Origin: CBDANO01 sp965197665
Lineage (GTDB): Bacteria > Chloroflexota > Dehalococcoidia > Lucifugimonadales > UBA3495
NCBI GenBank assembly: GCA_965197665.1
Contig: CBDANO010000001.1
Span: forward strand, 62,001-126,000
DNA length: 64,000 nt
Direction of reading: 5' to 3'
Each line of letters starts with the position of its first letter. The stretch's first letter is position 1. Of this stretch, positions 1 to 7,014 are shown piece by piece. The notes under the pieces are model-generated. The model saw only the letters and a list, made by a program, of their open reading frames with translations, was not told where the DNA came from and did no database searches. A program made the translations under genes and the position numbers.

Positions 1-2
1 AG

Positions 3-1235
3 AACGTCTTGGGGGGCGAGTTCGACCTGCTAAGCGATCTGGACATGGGCGACCATCTGGGGGTTACCGGCAGCATGATTCGCACGCGCACGGGCGAGGT
101 AACCATCGAGGCCCGTCATCTCACGGTGGCGGCCAAAGGGATGCGCCCCTTACCCGAAAAGTGGCACGGCCTAAGGGACGTGGAAATCAGGTACCGGCAG
201 CGCTATCTGGACCTGATTTCCAATCCCGAGGTCATGTCCGTCTTCTTCAAGCGCAGCCGGGTAATCAGCAGCATACGCAGGTTCTTCGATGAGCGCGGGT
301 TCCTGGAAGTGGAAACGCCGATACTGGTGCCCGTCGCCGCCGGCGCTCACGCCAGGCCCTTCGTAACCCACCACAACGCCTTGGACCAGCAGCTTTACCT
401 TCGTATCGCTACCGAGTTGTACCTGAAGCGATTGATAATCGGCGGCTTCGACAAGGTCTACGAGTTGGGCCGGGTCTTTCGCAACGAGGGCATCGACCAA
501 GACCATAATCCGGAGTTCACCTTGCTGGAGAGCTACGAGGCCTACGCCGACTATAATCACGTCATGGAGATGGTCGAATCCCTGGTTTCCACCGTGGCCC
601 AAGACGTAACCGGCTCCCTAACGCTGCCCTACGGAGAGGATACCATCGACTTTACGCCGCCCTGGCGCAGAGTGGGCCTGCGGGAAGAGTTGTGGAACCG
701 CAGCGGCATCGACATCGACGCCTATCCGGACCATGCCTCCCTGGTAAAGAAGGCCGCCGGGTTGGGTCTGGAGGCCGGCCCCAGGGAGAGCCGGGGGCGC
801 TTGATCGACAAGCTGATTTCCGTTTTCGTCGAACCCCACCTGGTACAACCCACGTTCTTGATGGACTACCCCGAGGAGATGACCCCTCTGGCCAAGGCCA
901 AGCCGGGCAGCCCGGGGTACGTGGAGCGATTCGAGGCCTTCGCCGCCGGCACGGAGATCGCCAACTCCTACACCGAGCTTAACGACCCGGCCATACAGCG
1001 GGAACGGTTCGAATCTCAAGAAAGCATCCGGCGGCTCCACCAAGACGAAGAAGTAGACCGGCAGGACGAGGACTTTCTGTTGGCAATGGAATACGGAATG
1101 CCTCCCACCGGGGGCCTGGGGATAGGTATCGACCGGCTGGTGATGTTGATGTCAGACCAGCGGTCCATTCGAGACGTGGTATTGTTCCCGCAGATGCGGT
1201 CGATTACCTCCTCGCCACCGGGCCTGTCCGAATGA
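3..1235 (+). CDS. lysS: Lysine--tRNA ligase, class II (5' end outside window)
   Basis: Charges tRNA-Lys with lysine in the cytoplasm. The reading frame is open from the window edge, so the true start lies upstream. What remains begins in the N-terminal OB-fold anticodon-binding domain (GDHLGVTGSMIRTRTGE) and continues into the class II catalytic core. Visible motifs are RYRQRYLDLI, the motif 2 region (ELGRVFRNEGID, then HNPEFTLLESYEAYADY) and the C-terminal motif 3 (GGLGIGIDRLVMLMSD). About 410 residues are present against roughly 490-500 for the family, so some 80-90 residues are missing. It ends in TGA, 56 bp before serS on the same strand, and the two synthetases may be cotranscribed. The identification is secure. 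Confidence 0.97.
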   Translation, partial: NVLGGEFDLLSDLDMGDHLGVTGSMIRTRTGEVTIEARHLTVAAKGMRPLPEKWHGLRDVEIRYRQRYLDLISNPEVMSVFFKRSRVISSIRRFFDERGFLEVETPILVPVAAGAHARPFVTHHNALDQQLYLRIATELYLKRLIIGGFDKVYELGRVFRNEGIDQDHNPEFTLLESYEAYADYNHVMEMVESLVSTVAQDVTGSLTLPYGEDTIDFTPPWRRVGLREELWNRSGIDIDAYPDHASLVKKAAGLGLEAGPRESRGRLIDKLISVFVEPHLVQPTFLMDYPEEMTPLAKAKPGSPGYVERFEAFAAGTEIANSYTELNDPAIQRERFESQESIRRLHQDEEVDRQDEDFLLAMEYGMPPTGGLGIGIDRLVMLMSDQRSIRDVVLFPQMRSITSSPPGLSE

Positions 1236-1291
1236 GGCGCCCGCATTATCGAGGATAATCAAGGCGCCAAGATATATCTAGTGTACATATC

Positions 1292-2578
1292 GTGCTTTCC
1301 ATCGAGCTAATACGGCAAGAGCCGGACCGCGTCCGGCGGGGCCTGGAGGCCCGGGGCGAGTCGGACCCTTTGGCCCGGCTGTTGGAATTGGACGCGGAGA
1401 GACGCCAAGCCATCGCAGTAGGCGACGAGTTGCGGGCCCGGCGCAACCGGGTCAGCCGCAGCGTCGGCCAAGCCCGTTCCTCGGGCCGGGACCCTTCCCC
1501 AGAAATCGTTCAAGAAATGCGCCAAGTGGGAGAGGACATCGACCGGTTGGAGCAGCAGGCCCGCGGCCTGGAAGAGCATATCGACGACATACTATTGAAC
1601 CTACCCAATCTGCCCCTCCCCGAGACGCCTCTGGGACGCAGCGAAGAAGACAACGTCCTAGTCCGCAGTTGGGGGGAGCCGGTTAGCGCGGGCTTTACCC
1701 CCGTTCCCCACTGGGACTTGGGCGAACGGCTGGGCCTCATCGACTTCCAGCGGGGCGTGAAGCTGGCGGGCAGCCGGTTCTATACCATGTTCGGCTTGGG
1801 GGCCAAGCTGGAACGCGCCCTAATATCCTGGATGCTGGACCTCCATGTCCAAGAGCACGGGTACACCGAGGTGATGCTGCCTCTGATGGTGAAGCGGGAA
1901 GCCATGACCGGGTCCGGCAACCTGCCCAAATTCAGCGACAACCTCTATCACGACGAAGAGGACGACCTGTGGCTGATTCCCACGGCCGAGGTGCCCATCA
2001 CTAATCTCCACCGGGACGAGATTCTTTCTTTCAGCGACTTGCCCCGCAACTACGTAGCTTCCACCCCCTGTTTGCGGCGGGAGAAAGCCGCCGCCGGAAG
2101 GGACACCCGGGGCATCAAACGGGTCCACCAGTTCAACAAAGTGGAAATGTACAAATTAGTCGCCCCCGAGTGTTCCCGGGACGAGTTGGAAAGGCTGGTG
2201 GGCGACGCCGAGGAAGTGTGCCGCCGGTTGGGCCTGCCTTACCGGGTGGTGCAACTCTGCTCCGGTGACATGGGCTTCGCTTCGGCTATGACCTACGACA
2301 TAGAGGTCTGGGCCGCCGGAAGCGGGGAGTGGCTGGAGGTGAGCTCCTGCTCCAATTGCACCGACTTCCAAGCGCGCCGCGCTCACATCCGCTACCGGCC
2401 CGACCGGGACGCCCGCCCCCGGTTGGTCCACACCCTGAACGGTTCGGGCCTTGCCTTGCCCAGGGTCATAATCGCTATTCTCGAAAACTACCAGCAAGGG
2501 GACGGTTCGGTGATAGTCCCGGAAGTCCTACGCCCCTATACCGGATTCGACGTAATTCCGGCAAGCAACCCTGCTTAG
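1292..2578 (+). CDS. serS: Serine--tRNA ligase
   Basis: Charges tRNA-Ser (and tRNA-Sec, relevant to the selenoprotein gene near 59 kb). The 428 residues match normal SerRS length. The N-terminal helical arm (about residues 30-105, rich in R/E/Q) is the tRNA-binding coiled coil. The class II core follows, with PTAEVPITNLHRDEI, motif 2 (TPCLRREKAAAGRDTRGI, HQFNKVEMY) and motif 3 (NGSGLALPRVIIAILENYQ). I use the GTG start at 1292 because the product then begins MLSIELIRQEPD, the usual SerRS N-terminus. No strong Shine-Dalgarno site is visible. It follows lysS closely. Confidence 0.97.
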   Translation: MLSIELIRQEPDRVRRGLEARGESDPLARLLELDAERRQAIAVGDELRARRNRVSRSVGQARSSGRDPSPEIVQEMRQVGEDIDRLEQQARGLEEHIDDILLNLPNLPLPETPLGRSEEDNVLVRSWGEPVSAGFTPVPHWDLGERLGLIDFQRGVKLAGSRFYTMFGLGAKLERALISWMLDLHVQEHGYTEVMLPLMVKREAMTGSGNLPKFSDNLYHDEEDDLWLIPTAEVPITNLHRDEILSFSDLPRNYVASTPCLRREKAAAGRDTRGIKRVHQFNKVEMYKLVAPECSRDELERLVGDAEEVCRRLGLPYRVVQLCSGDMGFASAMTYDIEVWAAGSGEWLEVSSCSNCTDFQARRAHIRYRPDRDARPRLVHTLNGSGLALPRVIIAILENYQQGDGSVIVPEVLRPYTGFDVIPASNPA

Positions 2579-2742
2579 GGGCCACGGCAATCCAGCTTTC
2601 CCCCTCTGCCGCAATCCGCTAAAATAGCCCTTGTCCCGCACCGCGGCCGACAAGGAGACACCCAAGCCCCCGGGCAAGGGGGTTATGCCAACGAGGCCCA
2701 CTGATTGCGTTCTTGTTGGCCTATTGAGACTCAAGGAGGACG

Positions 2743-3561
2743 ATGATGTCTGGTATCTGGCCTGGCAATACTCAATGCGTGGTCATGTTGACCTTCGATG
2801 TCGACGGGGTTTCCTCCTGGCTCAACCGCAACCCGGACTTCAAGAACCATCCCAGCTTGATGTCAATGGCCGAGTACGGGCCCAGCGTTGCGACCCCCAG
2901 GATTCTGGACTTGCTGGACCACCACGCCATCAAGTCCAGCTTTTACGTTCCCGGCTACGTGGCCGAGACCCATGTTGAGATGGTCGAGGACATCGCCCGC
3001 CGCGGCCACGAGGTGGCCCACCACGGCTACATGCACGAGCCGCCGTCCACCCTATCCCCCGAGGAGGAAAAAGGGGTGCTGGAGAAGGGCATCCAGATCC
3101 TCCAAGGAATTACCGGGCAAGCGCCGATTGGTTACCGCTCCCCCAGTTGGGAACTGAGCGAGCACTCTCTTGGGTTCCTGTCATCCCTCGGTTTTCTCTA
3201 CGACACGAGCTTGATGGGAGACGACGCTCCCTACTTGATCGAATCGAGCGAAACAAGCAAACCGATGGTGGAGCTGCCCATTCACTGGCTGCTGGATGAC
3301 GCCCCCAACTTCGTGTACGCGCCGGTGGCAAACCGCTTTGGGCCTATGAAAAACCCCGACGAGGTCTTCGGGACTTGGGCTTCCGAATTCGAGGGGCTTT
3401 ACCGGTACGGCCGTTCTTACAACCTCACTATGCACCCCCAATTCATTGGGCGCCCCGGGCGTCTGCTGATGCTGGAGAGGCTGATCGAGCACATCCGCAG
3501 CTTCCCTAACGTCGAGTTCATGCGCTGCCAGGACGTCGCCGAGATGTGGCTGAATAAATAA
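2743..3561 (+). CDS. Polysaccharide deacetylase family protein (NodB/PuuE-like)
   Basis: A carbohydrate esterase 4-type metal-dependent hydrolase of 272 residues. The NodB-homology signatures are present: MLTFDVDG (catalytic and metal-binding Asp), GHEVAHHGYMHE (metal-binding His pair), GYRSPSWE, and a late LTMHPQFIGRPGRL. The sequence resembles the cytoplasmic PuuE/allantoinase-like or imide-hydrolase branch more than exported peptidoglycan deacetylases, and no signal peptide is visible. A strong AAGGAGGA sits just before the ATG at 2743. It lies directly upstream of the nitrile hydratase-like genes, which suggests amide or imide chemistry, but the substrate cannot be read from sequence. Confidence 0.85.
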   Translation: MMSGIWPGNTQCVVMLTFDVDGVSSWLNRNPDFKNHPSLMSMAEYGPSVATPRILDLLDHHAIKSSFYVPGYVAETHVEMVEDIARRGHEVAHHGYMHEPPSTLSPEEEKGVLEKGIQILQGITGQAPIGYRSPSWELSEHSLGFLSSLGFLYDTSLMGDDAPYLIESSETSKPMVELPIHWLLDDAPNFVYAPVANRFGPMKNPDEVFGTWASEFEGLYRYGRSYNLTMHPQFIGRPGRLLMLERLIEHIRSFPNVEFMRCQDVAEMWLNK

Positions 3562-3645
3562 CAAGAGTGCGGCGTTGGAGTGGCGCCTCAATAAATATCT
3601 AGGCCGGACGGAGAGTTCCCGCATGGGAAGTAAACAGGGGGCGAC

Positions 3646-3948
3646 ATGGCTAAGGTCCACGACATAGGGGGAAGTCCCAACAACGAGCCGATCAATCCGG
3701 AGGAACACCACTTGTCGGATTGGGAGCGGCGGGTGGACGCCCTTCACATGGTGTTAGGGAAGAAGGGGGTGAGGAGCACCGATGAAATGCGGCGGGCTAT
3801 CGAGAGCTTGTCGCCCGAGCAATACGTGAAACTAAGCTATTACGAAAAGTGGACCGCAGCCTTGGAAACGCTAATGATCGAAAAGGGGATACTAACCGGT
3901 GAAGAGATCGATAGGGAAATGGCCGATCCGGAAACGGGTCCCCGCTAG
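3646..3948 (+). CDS. Nitrile hydratase beta N-terminal domain protein (thiocyanate hydrolase beta-like)
   Basis: A 100-residue protein matching only the N-terminal helical half of nitrile hydratase beta: HDIGG near the start, then DWERRVDALHMVLG, YVKLSYYEKWTAALETLMIEKG and LTGEEI. In thiocyanate hydrolase and toyocamycin nitrile hydratase the beta chain is split into separate N- and C-terminal subunits, and this gene corresponds to the N-terminal one. It ends in TAG at 3946-3948. Eight bases later a second ATG with its own AGGAG began the C-terminal subunit before a mobile element interrupted it. The partners are the truncated gene ending at 6325 and the alpha subunit at 6335. The class assignment is firm; nitrile versus thiocyanate substrate is undecided. 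Confidence 0.85.
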   Translation: MAKVHDIGGSPNNEPINPEEHHLSDWERRVDALHMVLGKKGVRSTDEMRRAIESLSPEQYVKLSYYEKWTAALETLMIEKGILTGEEIDREMADPETGPR

Positions 3949-3969
3949 AGGAGTCCATGTCTCAGTCCC

Positions 3970-3980
3970 CCAAATATAAG
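3970..3980 (+). repeat. Left 11-bp target-site duplication
   Basis: CCAAATATAAG, identical to 6030-6040. It lies in codons 5-8 of the interrupted gene and defines the insertion point of the outer element. Confidence 0.85.
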
Positions 3981-3981
3981 G

Positions 3982-4003
3982 CACTTATATACAATCCTAC
4001 ACA
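3982..4003 (+). repeat. Left terminal inverted repeat of outer element
   Basis: Contains TTATATACAATCCTACACA. It matches the reverse complement of 6008-6029 at 19 of 22 positions. The inward-facing TACAAT within it resembles a -10 box. Confidence 0.75.
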
Positions 4004-4033
4004 CGCCCGACCGACTACAGCTTTGTAGGTCGT

Positions 4034-4049
4034 CAGCGATAATGGGACA
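4034..4049 (+). repeat. Left inverted repeat of inner IS3-family element
   Basis: Sixteen bases matching the reverse complement of 5536-5551 at 14 positions. They lie 80 bp upstream of the orfA start. Confidence 0.7.
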
Positions 4050-4128
4050 ACAGAGGGGGTAGAAAAACCCGAGGGATTTGAGGTCAGCTCCCTGTATGAG
4101 GTAGGGTACTTCAGATAGAGGAGTTGAT

Positions 4129-4536
4129 ATGTCCCAGACAGAAACAGGTAAAGCAACGGCCGCCGATGAACGCACAGAGGCGGCCAGGTCCTTCGTCAGA
4201 ACTGTTAAGGCCGCTACTAGGCGCAAGTACACCCCGGAAGAGAAGATTCGTATAGTGCTGGAGGGCTTCCGCCGCGAGGCCACCGTGAGTGACCTGTGTC
4301 GGCGGGAGGGCATCAAACCTCACTCCTACTACTCCTGGACCAAGGAGTTCATGGAGGCGGGGAAGGAGAGGCTTACCCGCGACAGCGTGCGAGACGCCAC
4401 CCGGGACGAGGTCCATCTGCTAAAGCGAGAGAACGGAGAGCTGAAGCAGCTGGTCGCCGATCTGTCCCTCGAGGTCTATCGTCTCAAAAAAACGGCCATA
4501 CCCATGCCTCAGGGCGCCGGCGGTATCGGCGGATGA
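4129..4536 (+). CDS. IS3-family transposase OrfA
   Basis: A 135-residue DNA-binding subunit. A helix-turn-helix of the HTH_Tnp_1/IS911 type lies at about residues 35-80 (KYTPEEKIRIVLEGF, then VSDLCRREGIKPHSYYSW). It is followed by a leucine-zipper-like coiled coil (LLKRENGELKQLVADLSLEVYRLKK) used for dimerisation. GAGGAG precedes the ATG at 4129. It ends in TGA at 4534-4536, overlapping the ATG of orfB by 4 bases (ATGA). The A7 tract at 4486-4492 allows a -1 shift into orfB to make the OrfAB fusion. Confidence 0.9.
   Translation: MSQTETGKATAADERTEAARSFVRTVKAATRRKYTPEEKIRIVLEGFRREATVSDLCRREGIKPHSYYSWTKEFMEAGKERLTRDSVRDATRDEVHLLKRENGELKQLVADLSLEVYRLKKTAIPMPQGAGGIGG
4486..4492 (+). other. A7 slippery tract for -1 frameshifting into orfB
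   Basis: Seven consecutive A residues at the end of the OrfA coiled coil, read as AAA-AAA-A in the orfA frame. Slipping back one base at the second AAA keeps perfect pairing and enters the orfB frame (QKNGHTH and onward to the integrase). The position is typical of programmed frameshifting in IS3 elements. Confidence 0.6.
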
Positions 4537-5594
4537 GTGGCGCAGAGAAGGCGGAGGTGCTGGACAAGGTGGCTTCCTCCAGCCTCCCTAAACGCAGGAC
4601 CCTGGGTGAGCTGGGAGTCCCCAGGAGCACCTACTACCGGTGGCTGAGGCGGAAGGAGCAGCAAGGACTTGAGGACGACGTGGGAGGCGGCAATCCCCCA
4701 TGGAACAAGCTGACTTCCCAGGAGATCGACTCCGTTCTGTCGGCAGCCAGGGATATGCCAGACCTGAGCTGCCGGCAGTTGGCCGCATGGACCACCGACA
4801 ACATGGGTTTCTCCGTATCAGAGTCTACGGTCTACCGCATCCTGCGCAGGGAGGGGCTGGTGAAGAGGCCTGAGATGCGGCTGGCTGCGGGTAAGGAGTA
4901 CCATCGCAAGACCACCGGCCCCCACCAGATGTGGGCCACCGATGCCTCCTACTTCAGGGTGGTGGGCTGGGGCTACTACTACATGGTCACCGTCATGGAC
5001 GACTACTCCCGGTTCATTCTGGCCCACAAGCTTCAGAGAGACATGACCTCCGACTCCTTCATAGAAGTGGTCCAGGAGGCCGTGGACAGGACTGGCATGG
5101 ACCAGGTGCCGATAGAAGACCGGACCAGGCTGCTGAGCGACAACGGCCCCGGCTATGTATCCCGGGCTTTCAGGGACTACCTGGGCATGGTGGGAATCAA
5201 GCACATACTGGCAACACCCTTCCACCCTCAGACCAACGGCAAGCTGGAGCGATACCACCAGACCCTCAAGCGTGACGTGAACCAACTGCCGTACGAGATG
5301 CCTTCCGACCTGGAGGCGGCCATCGTGGCCTTCGTCAGCTACTACAATTACCGGCGCTACCACAAGGCCCTGGGCAACGTGACACCTTCGGATGTGCTAC
5401 GGGGCAGAAGAGAGGAGATTCTACGACGGAGGAAGGAGGTGCAAGCCCAGACAATCCAACGGCGAAGACGGCACAACAGGACCCTAAGGGAGCGGCTAGA
5501 CCTCAATCAGGTCCCTGATCTCTCGGGTCCCAAGGTGTCCCATTTTTGCTGGTTGCCAACATTATTCATATTTTTTTGTACCTCACTTGCTTAA
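4533..5594 (+). CDS. IS3-family transposase OrfB (DDE integrase catalytic subunit)
   Basis: A 353-residue catalytic subunit. An N-terminal HTH_21/29-like region (LGVPRSTYYRWLRR; SESTVYRILRREGLV) precedes an rve integrase core. The catalytic acidic residues are visible in HQMWATDASYF (first D), LLSDNGPGYVS (second D) and TNGKLERYHQTLK (E). I use the ATG at 4533 that overlaps the orfA stop; the -1 frameshift product starts at the orfA ATG. The frame has no stop before the right inverted repeat, so the last 13 or so codons lie in flanking DNA and the C-terminal tail depends on the insertion site. Confidence 0.92.
   Translation: MSGAEKAEVLDKVASSSLPKRRTLGELGVPRSTYYRWLRRKEQQGLEDDVGGGNPPWNKLTSQEIDSVLSAARDMPDLSCRQLAAWTTDNMGFSVSESTVYRILRREGLVKRPEMRLAAGKEYHRKTTGPHQMWATDASYFRVVGWGYYYMVTVMDDYSRFILAHKLQRDMTSDSFIEVVQEAVDRTGMDQVPIEDRTRLLSDNGPGYVSRAFRDYLGMVGIKHILATPFHPQTNGKLERYHQTLKRDVNQLPYEMPSDLEAAIVAFVSYYNYRRYHKALGNVTPSDVLRGRREEILRRRKEVQAQTIQRRRRHNRTLRERLDLNQVPDLSGPKVSHFCWLPTLFIFFCTSLA
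5536..5551 (-). repeat. Right inverted repeat of inner IS3-family element
   Basis: TGTCCCATTTTTGCTG, the inverted partner of 4034-4049. It is read through by the 3' end of orfB. Confidence 0.7.
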
Positions 5595-5621
5595 ATTTTT
5601 TGCCGCCTAAAAAGATTTCCT

Positions 5622-5987
5622 CTAAGAACCTCCAACGAGTCGGCTTATTACTTCAGCACCGACAGTTCGCAAGGTAGTGAACGATAATTCCATTCCGAGT
5701 TCTTGGATTCTTTCTTTGACTGCCTTTCGCACATTGCTAGGATAGTGCGTCTCTAGAAAATCCTGTCCGTTCCAAGTCAGCATCTTGGGATGGTACTCAA
5801 GGGAATTTCCGAAGTTGCGAACATCCCACACTTCAAGGAATCCCGCATCATGGAGCAAAAGGCAATGATACCCGAACCTTTCCTCGTCTCCTTCGGATAC
5901 GGGAATGTCACCAATGTCAAGCATAGCCTTTTCATTGTCAGCTACGTCTCGCAGGATTTCTAATGCGTAATCAAAATCTAACCTCAT
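5622..5987 (-). CDS. DUF2513 domain protein, cargo of the outer mobile element
   Basis: A 121-residue protein matching the DUF2513 pattern: an opening MRLDFDYALEILRDVADNE, a central winged-helix-like YHCLLLHDAGFLEVWDV and LTWNGQDFLETH, and a C-terminal helical ELSFTTLRTVGAEVISRLVG. DUF2513 proteins are small uncharacterised proteins common in prophages and mobile elements; no biochemical role is established to my knowledge. AGGAGG lies a few bases upstream of the ATG (5987), and the right inverted repeat supplies an inward TACAAT. Base composition is clearly more AT-rich than neighbouring genes, which supports horizontal origin. It is the only gene of the outer element once the IS3 copy is removed. 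Confidence 0.75.
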   Translation of the reverse strand: MRLDFDYALEILRDVADNEKAMLDIGDIPVSEGDEERFGYHCLLLHDAGFLEVWDVRNFGNSLEYHPKMLTWNGQDFLETHYPSNVRKAVKERIQELGMELSFTTLRTVGAEVISRLVGGS

Positions 5988-6325
5988 CTAATCTACCTCC
6001 TCTTAGTTGTGTAGTATTGTATATAATCGCCAAATATAAGCCGGGTGACATTGTCGCCGTTCGGATTGATTCGCCTCATCACCACTTCCGCACGCCATCC
6101 TACGTTCAGGGCAAGACGGGACGGGTGGCAGCCTTGTGCGGCTTCTTTCCCAATCCCGAGTCGCTGGCTCACGGCGGCTCCGGGCTCCCCGAGCAGCAAC
6201 TCTACCGAGTAGAATTCGCCCAAGCCGAAGTCTGGGACCAGTACCAGGGCCCAAGGAGCGACAAGCTTCTGGTCGACATTTATGAGCACTGGCTGGACCC
6301 GGTAAATCCCCCGGCAACTCTCTAG
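5963..6325 (+). CDS. Nitrile hydratase beta C-terminal subunit, 5' end replaced by transposon sequence
   Basis: The native part starts at the target duplication (6030-6040) and reads KYKPGDIVAVR, then GKTGRVAALCGFFPNPESLAHG, QQLYRVEF, and LLVDIYEHWLDPV. This is the SH3-like C-terminal domain of nitrile hydratase beta, which packs on the metal-bearing alpha subunit. The original start at 3957 is separated from it by the mobile element. The frame is nonetheless open back to an ATG at 5963 inside the element, with AGGA six bases before it, so a product with about 23 foreign N-terminal residues could be made. Whether it folds is unknown. It ends 9 bp before the alpha subunit gene. Confidence 0.75.
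   Translation: MRNQNLTSSNLPPLSCVVLYIIAKYKPGDIVAVRIDSPHHHFRTPSYVQGKTGRVAALCGFFPNPESLAHGGSGLPEQQLYRVEFAQAEVWDQYQGPRSDKLLVDIYEHWLDPVNPPATL
6008..6029 (-). repeat. Right terminal inverted repeat of outer element
   Basis: Inverted partner of 3982-4003 (19 of 22). On the plus strand it contains a perfect TATAAT at 6022-6027 pointing out of the element toward the nitrile hydratase genes. Confidence 0.75.
6030..6040 (+). repeat. Right 11-bp target-site duplication
   Basis: CCAAATATAAG, identical to 3970-3980. It directly precedes CCGGGTGAC of the native gene. Confidence 0.85.
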
Positions 6326-6334
6326 GAGGCCATC

Positions 6335-6973
6335 ATGAGCGACACCCACCATCATCCGGGGACTGAAGAAGACAGCGGGCCCAGCTACTACGCTCGTCGA
6401 GGCGCCGCCATCGAGGCCCTGCTGGTCGAAAAAGGGTACTGCACCGCCAAAGAAATCGAGAGAGAAATCCATAAGGTGGAATCGCGGTCGCCGGCCGACG
6501 GCGCACGAGTAGTGGCCCGCGCTTGGACCGATCCCGAATTCAAACAACGCTTGCTGGCCGATCCGAAGTCGGCCTTGACCGAGATGGGGTACACCCCGCC
6601 GGACAACGCTACGGACTTGACCGTGTTCGAAAACACCGAAGAGGTCCATCACTTGGTAGTGTGCACCCTCTGTTCCTGCTATCCCCGCTCCCTGCTGGGC
6701 AGGCCGCCCGACTGGTACAAGAGCTTTGCTTACCGGTCCCGGGCGGTGGTCGAGCCCCGGAGTGTGATGCGAGAGTTCGGCTTCGACCCGGGGGAGAGCG
6801 TCGAAGTGCGGGTCCTAGACAGTACGGCGGACCTGCGCTACTTGGTGCTGCCGCTGAGGCCCGCCGGCTCGGAAGGCCTCAGCGAACAAGAGTTGGTCAA
6901 GTTGGTCTCGCGGGACAGCATGATCGGCGTTACCGCCGCCCTTTCCCCGGAAGTGTCTCCGGTGGCGGGCTAG
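6335..6973 (+). CDS. Nitrile hydratase alpha subunit / thiocyanate hydrolase gamma subunit, cobalt type
   Basis: A 212-residue metal-binding subunit. The claw-setting motif VCTLCSCY places Cys110, Cys113, Ser114 and Cys115 as metal ligands. Thr between the first two ligand residues is the pattern of low-spin cobalt enzymes, where Fe enzymes have Ser. In this family the two later cysteines are oxidised to sulfinic and sulfenic forms. Upstream is the helical N-terminus (RRGAAIEALLVEKGYCTAKEIE); downstream is PPDWYKSFAYRSRAVVEPR. AGGAGG precedes the ATG. It adds water to nitriles, or hydrolyses thiocyanate, together with the two split beta genes. No separate activator gene is seen nearby. Confidence 0.92.
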   Translation: MSDTHHHPGTEEDSGPSYYARRGAAIEALLVEKGYCTAKEIEREIHKVESRSPADGARVVARAWTDPEFKQRLLADPKSALTEMGYTPPDNATDLTVFENTEEVHHLVVCTLCSCYPRSLLGRPPDWYKSFAYRSRAVVEPRSVMREFGFDPGESVEVRVLDSTADLRYLVLPLRPAGSEGLSEQELVKLVSRDSMIGVTAALSPEVSPVAG

Positions 6974-7014
6974 CCTGCCCAACCACCCTCCATTTCTCTA
7001 GTTGAGGACTCACC

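Larger units (their letters stand above)
3957..4028 (+). pseudogene. 5' stub of the interrupted nitrile hydratase beta C-terminal subunit gene
   Basis: ATG at 3957 follows AGGAG and opens MSQSPKYK. After codon 8 (position 3980) the frame enters the mobile element, reads 15 foreign codons and stops at TAG 4026-4028. The bases 3970-3980 recur at 6030-6040, where the frame resumes as KYKPGDIVAVR. Joining 3957-3980 to 6041-6325 restores a continuous 102-residue nitrile hydratase beta C-terminal subunit. This stub is therefore the original start of that gene. Confidence 0.85.
4034..5551 (+). mobile_element. IS3-family insertion sequence nested inside the outer element
   Basis: A 1518-bp element bounded by 16-bp inverted repeats: CAGCGATAATGGGACA at 4034-4049 and, reversed, CAGCAAAAATGGGACA at 5536-5551 (14 of 16 identical). 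It encodes overlapping orfA and orfB with a frameshift-prone A7 tract, the standard IS3 plan. No convincing 3-5 bp target duplication is seen at the chosen ends, so the exact boundary may differ by a base or two, or the copy is old. Confidence 0.75.
3981..6029. mobile_element. Composite insertion: small DUF2513-carrying element containing a nested IS3-family element
   Basis: About 2.05 kb inserted after codon 8 of the nitrile hydratase beta C-terminal gene. It is flanked by an 11-bp direct repeat (3970-3980 and 6030-6040). Its ends carry 22-bp inverted repeats (3982-4003 against 6008-6029 reversed, 19 of 22 matching). Removing the inner IS3-like element (4034-5551) leaves about 0.53 kb holding only the DUF2513 gene and no transposase, like a cargo-bearing MITE. 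An 11-bp duplication is too long for IS3 (3-5 bp) but is known in families such as IS4, so the outer element was probably mobilised by a different transposase in trans. One base (3981) separates the left duplication from the aligned inverted repeat. Confidence 0.8.

Noticed and set aside
3981..6029. Whole insert as a single IS3 element with a passenger gene
   Set aside because: IS3-type inverted repeats enclose only 4034-5551, and the 11-bp duplication and distinct outer repeats indicate a separate outer element.
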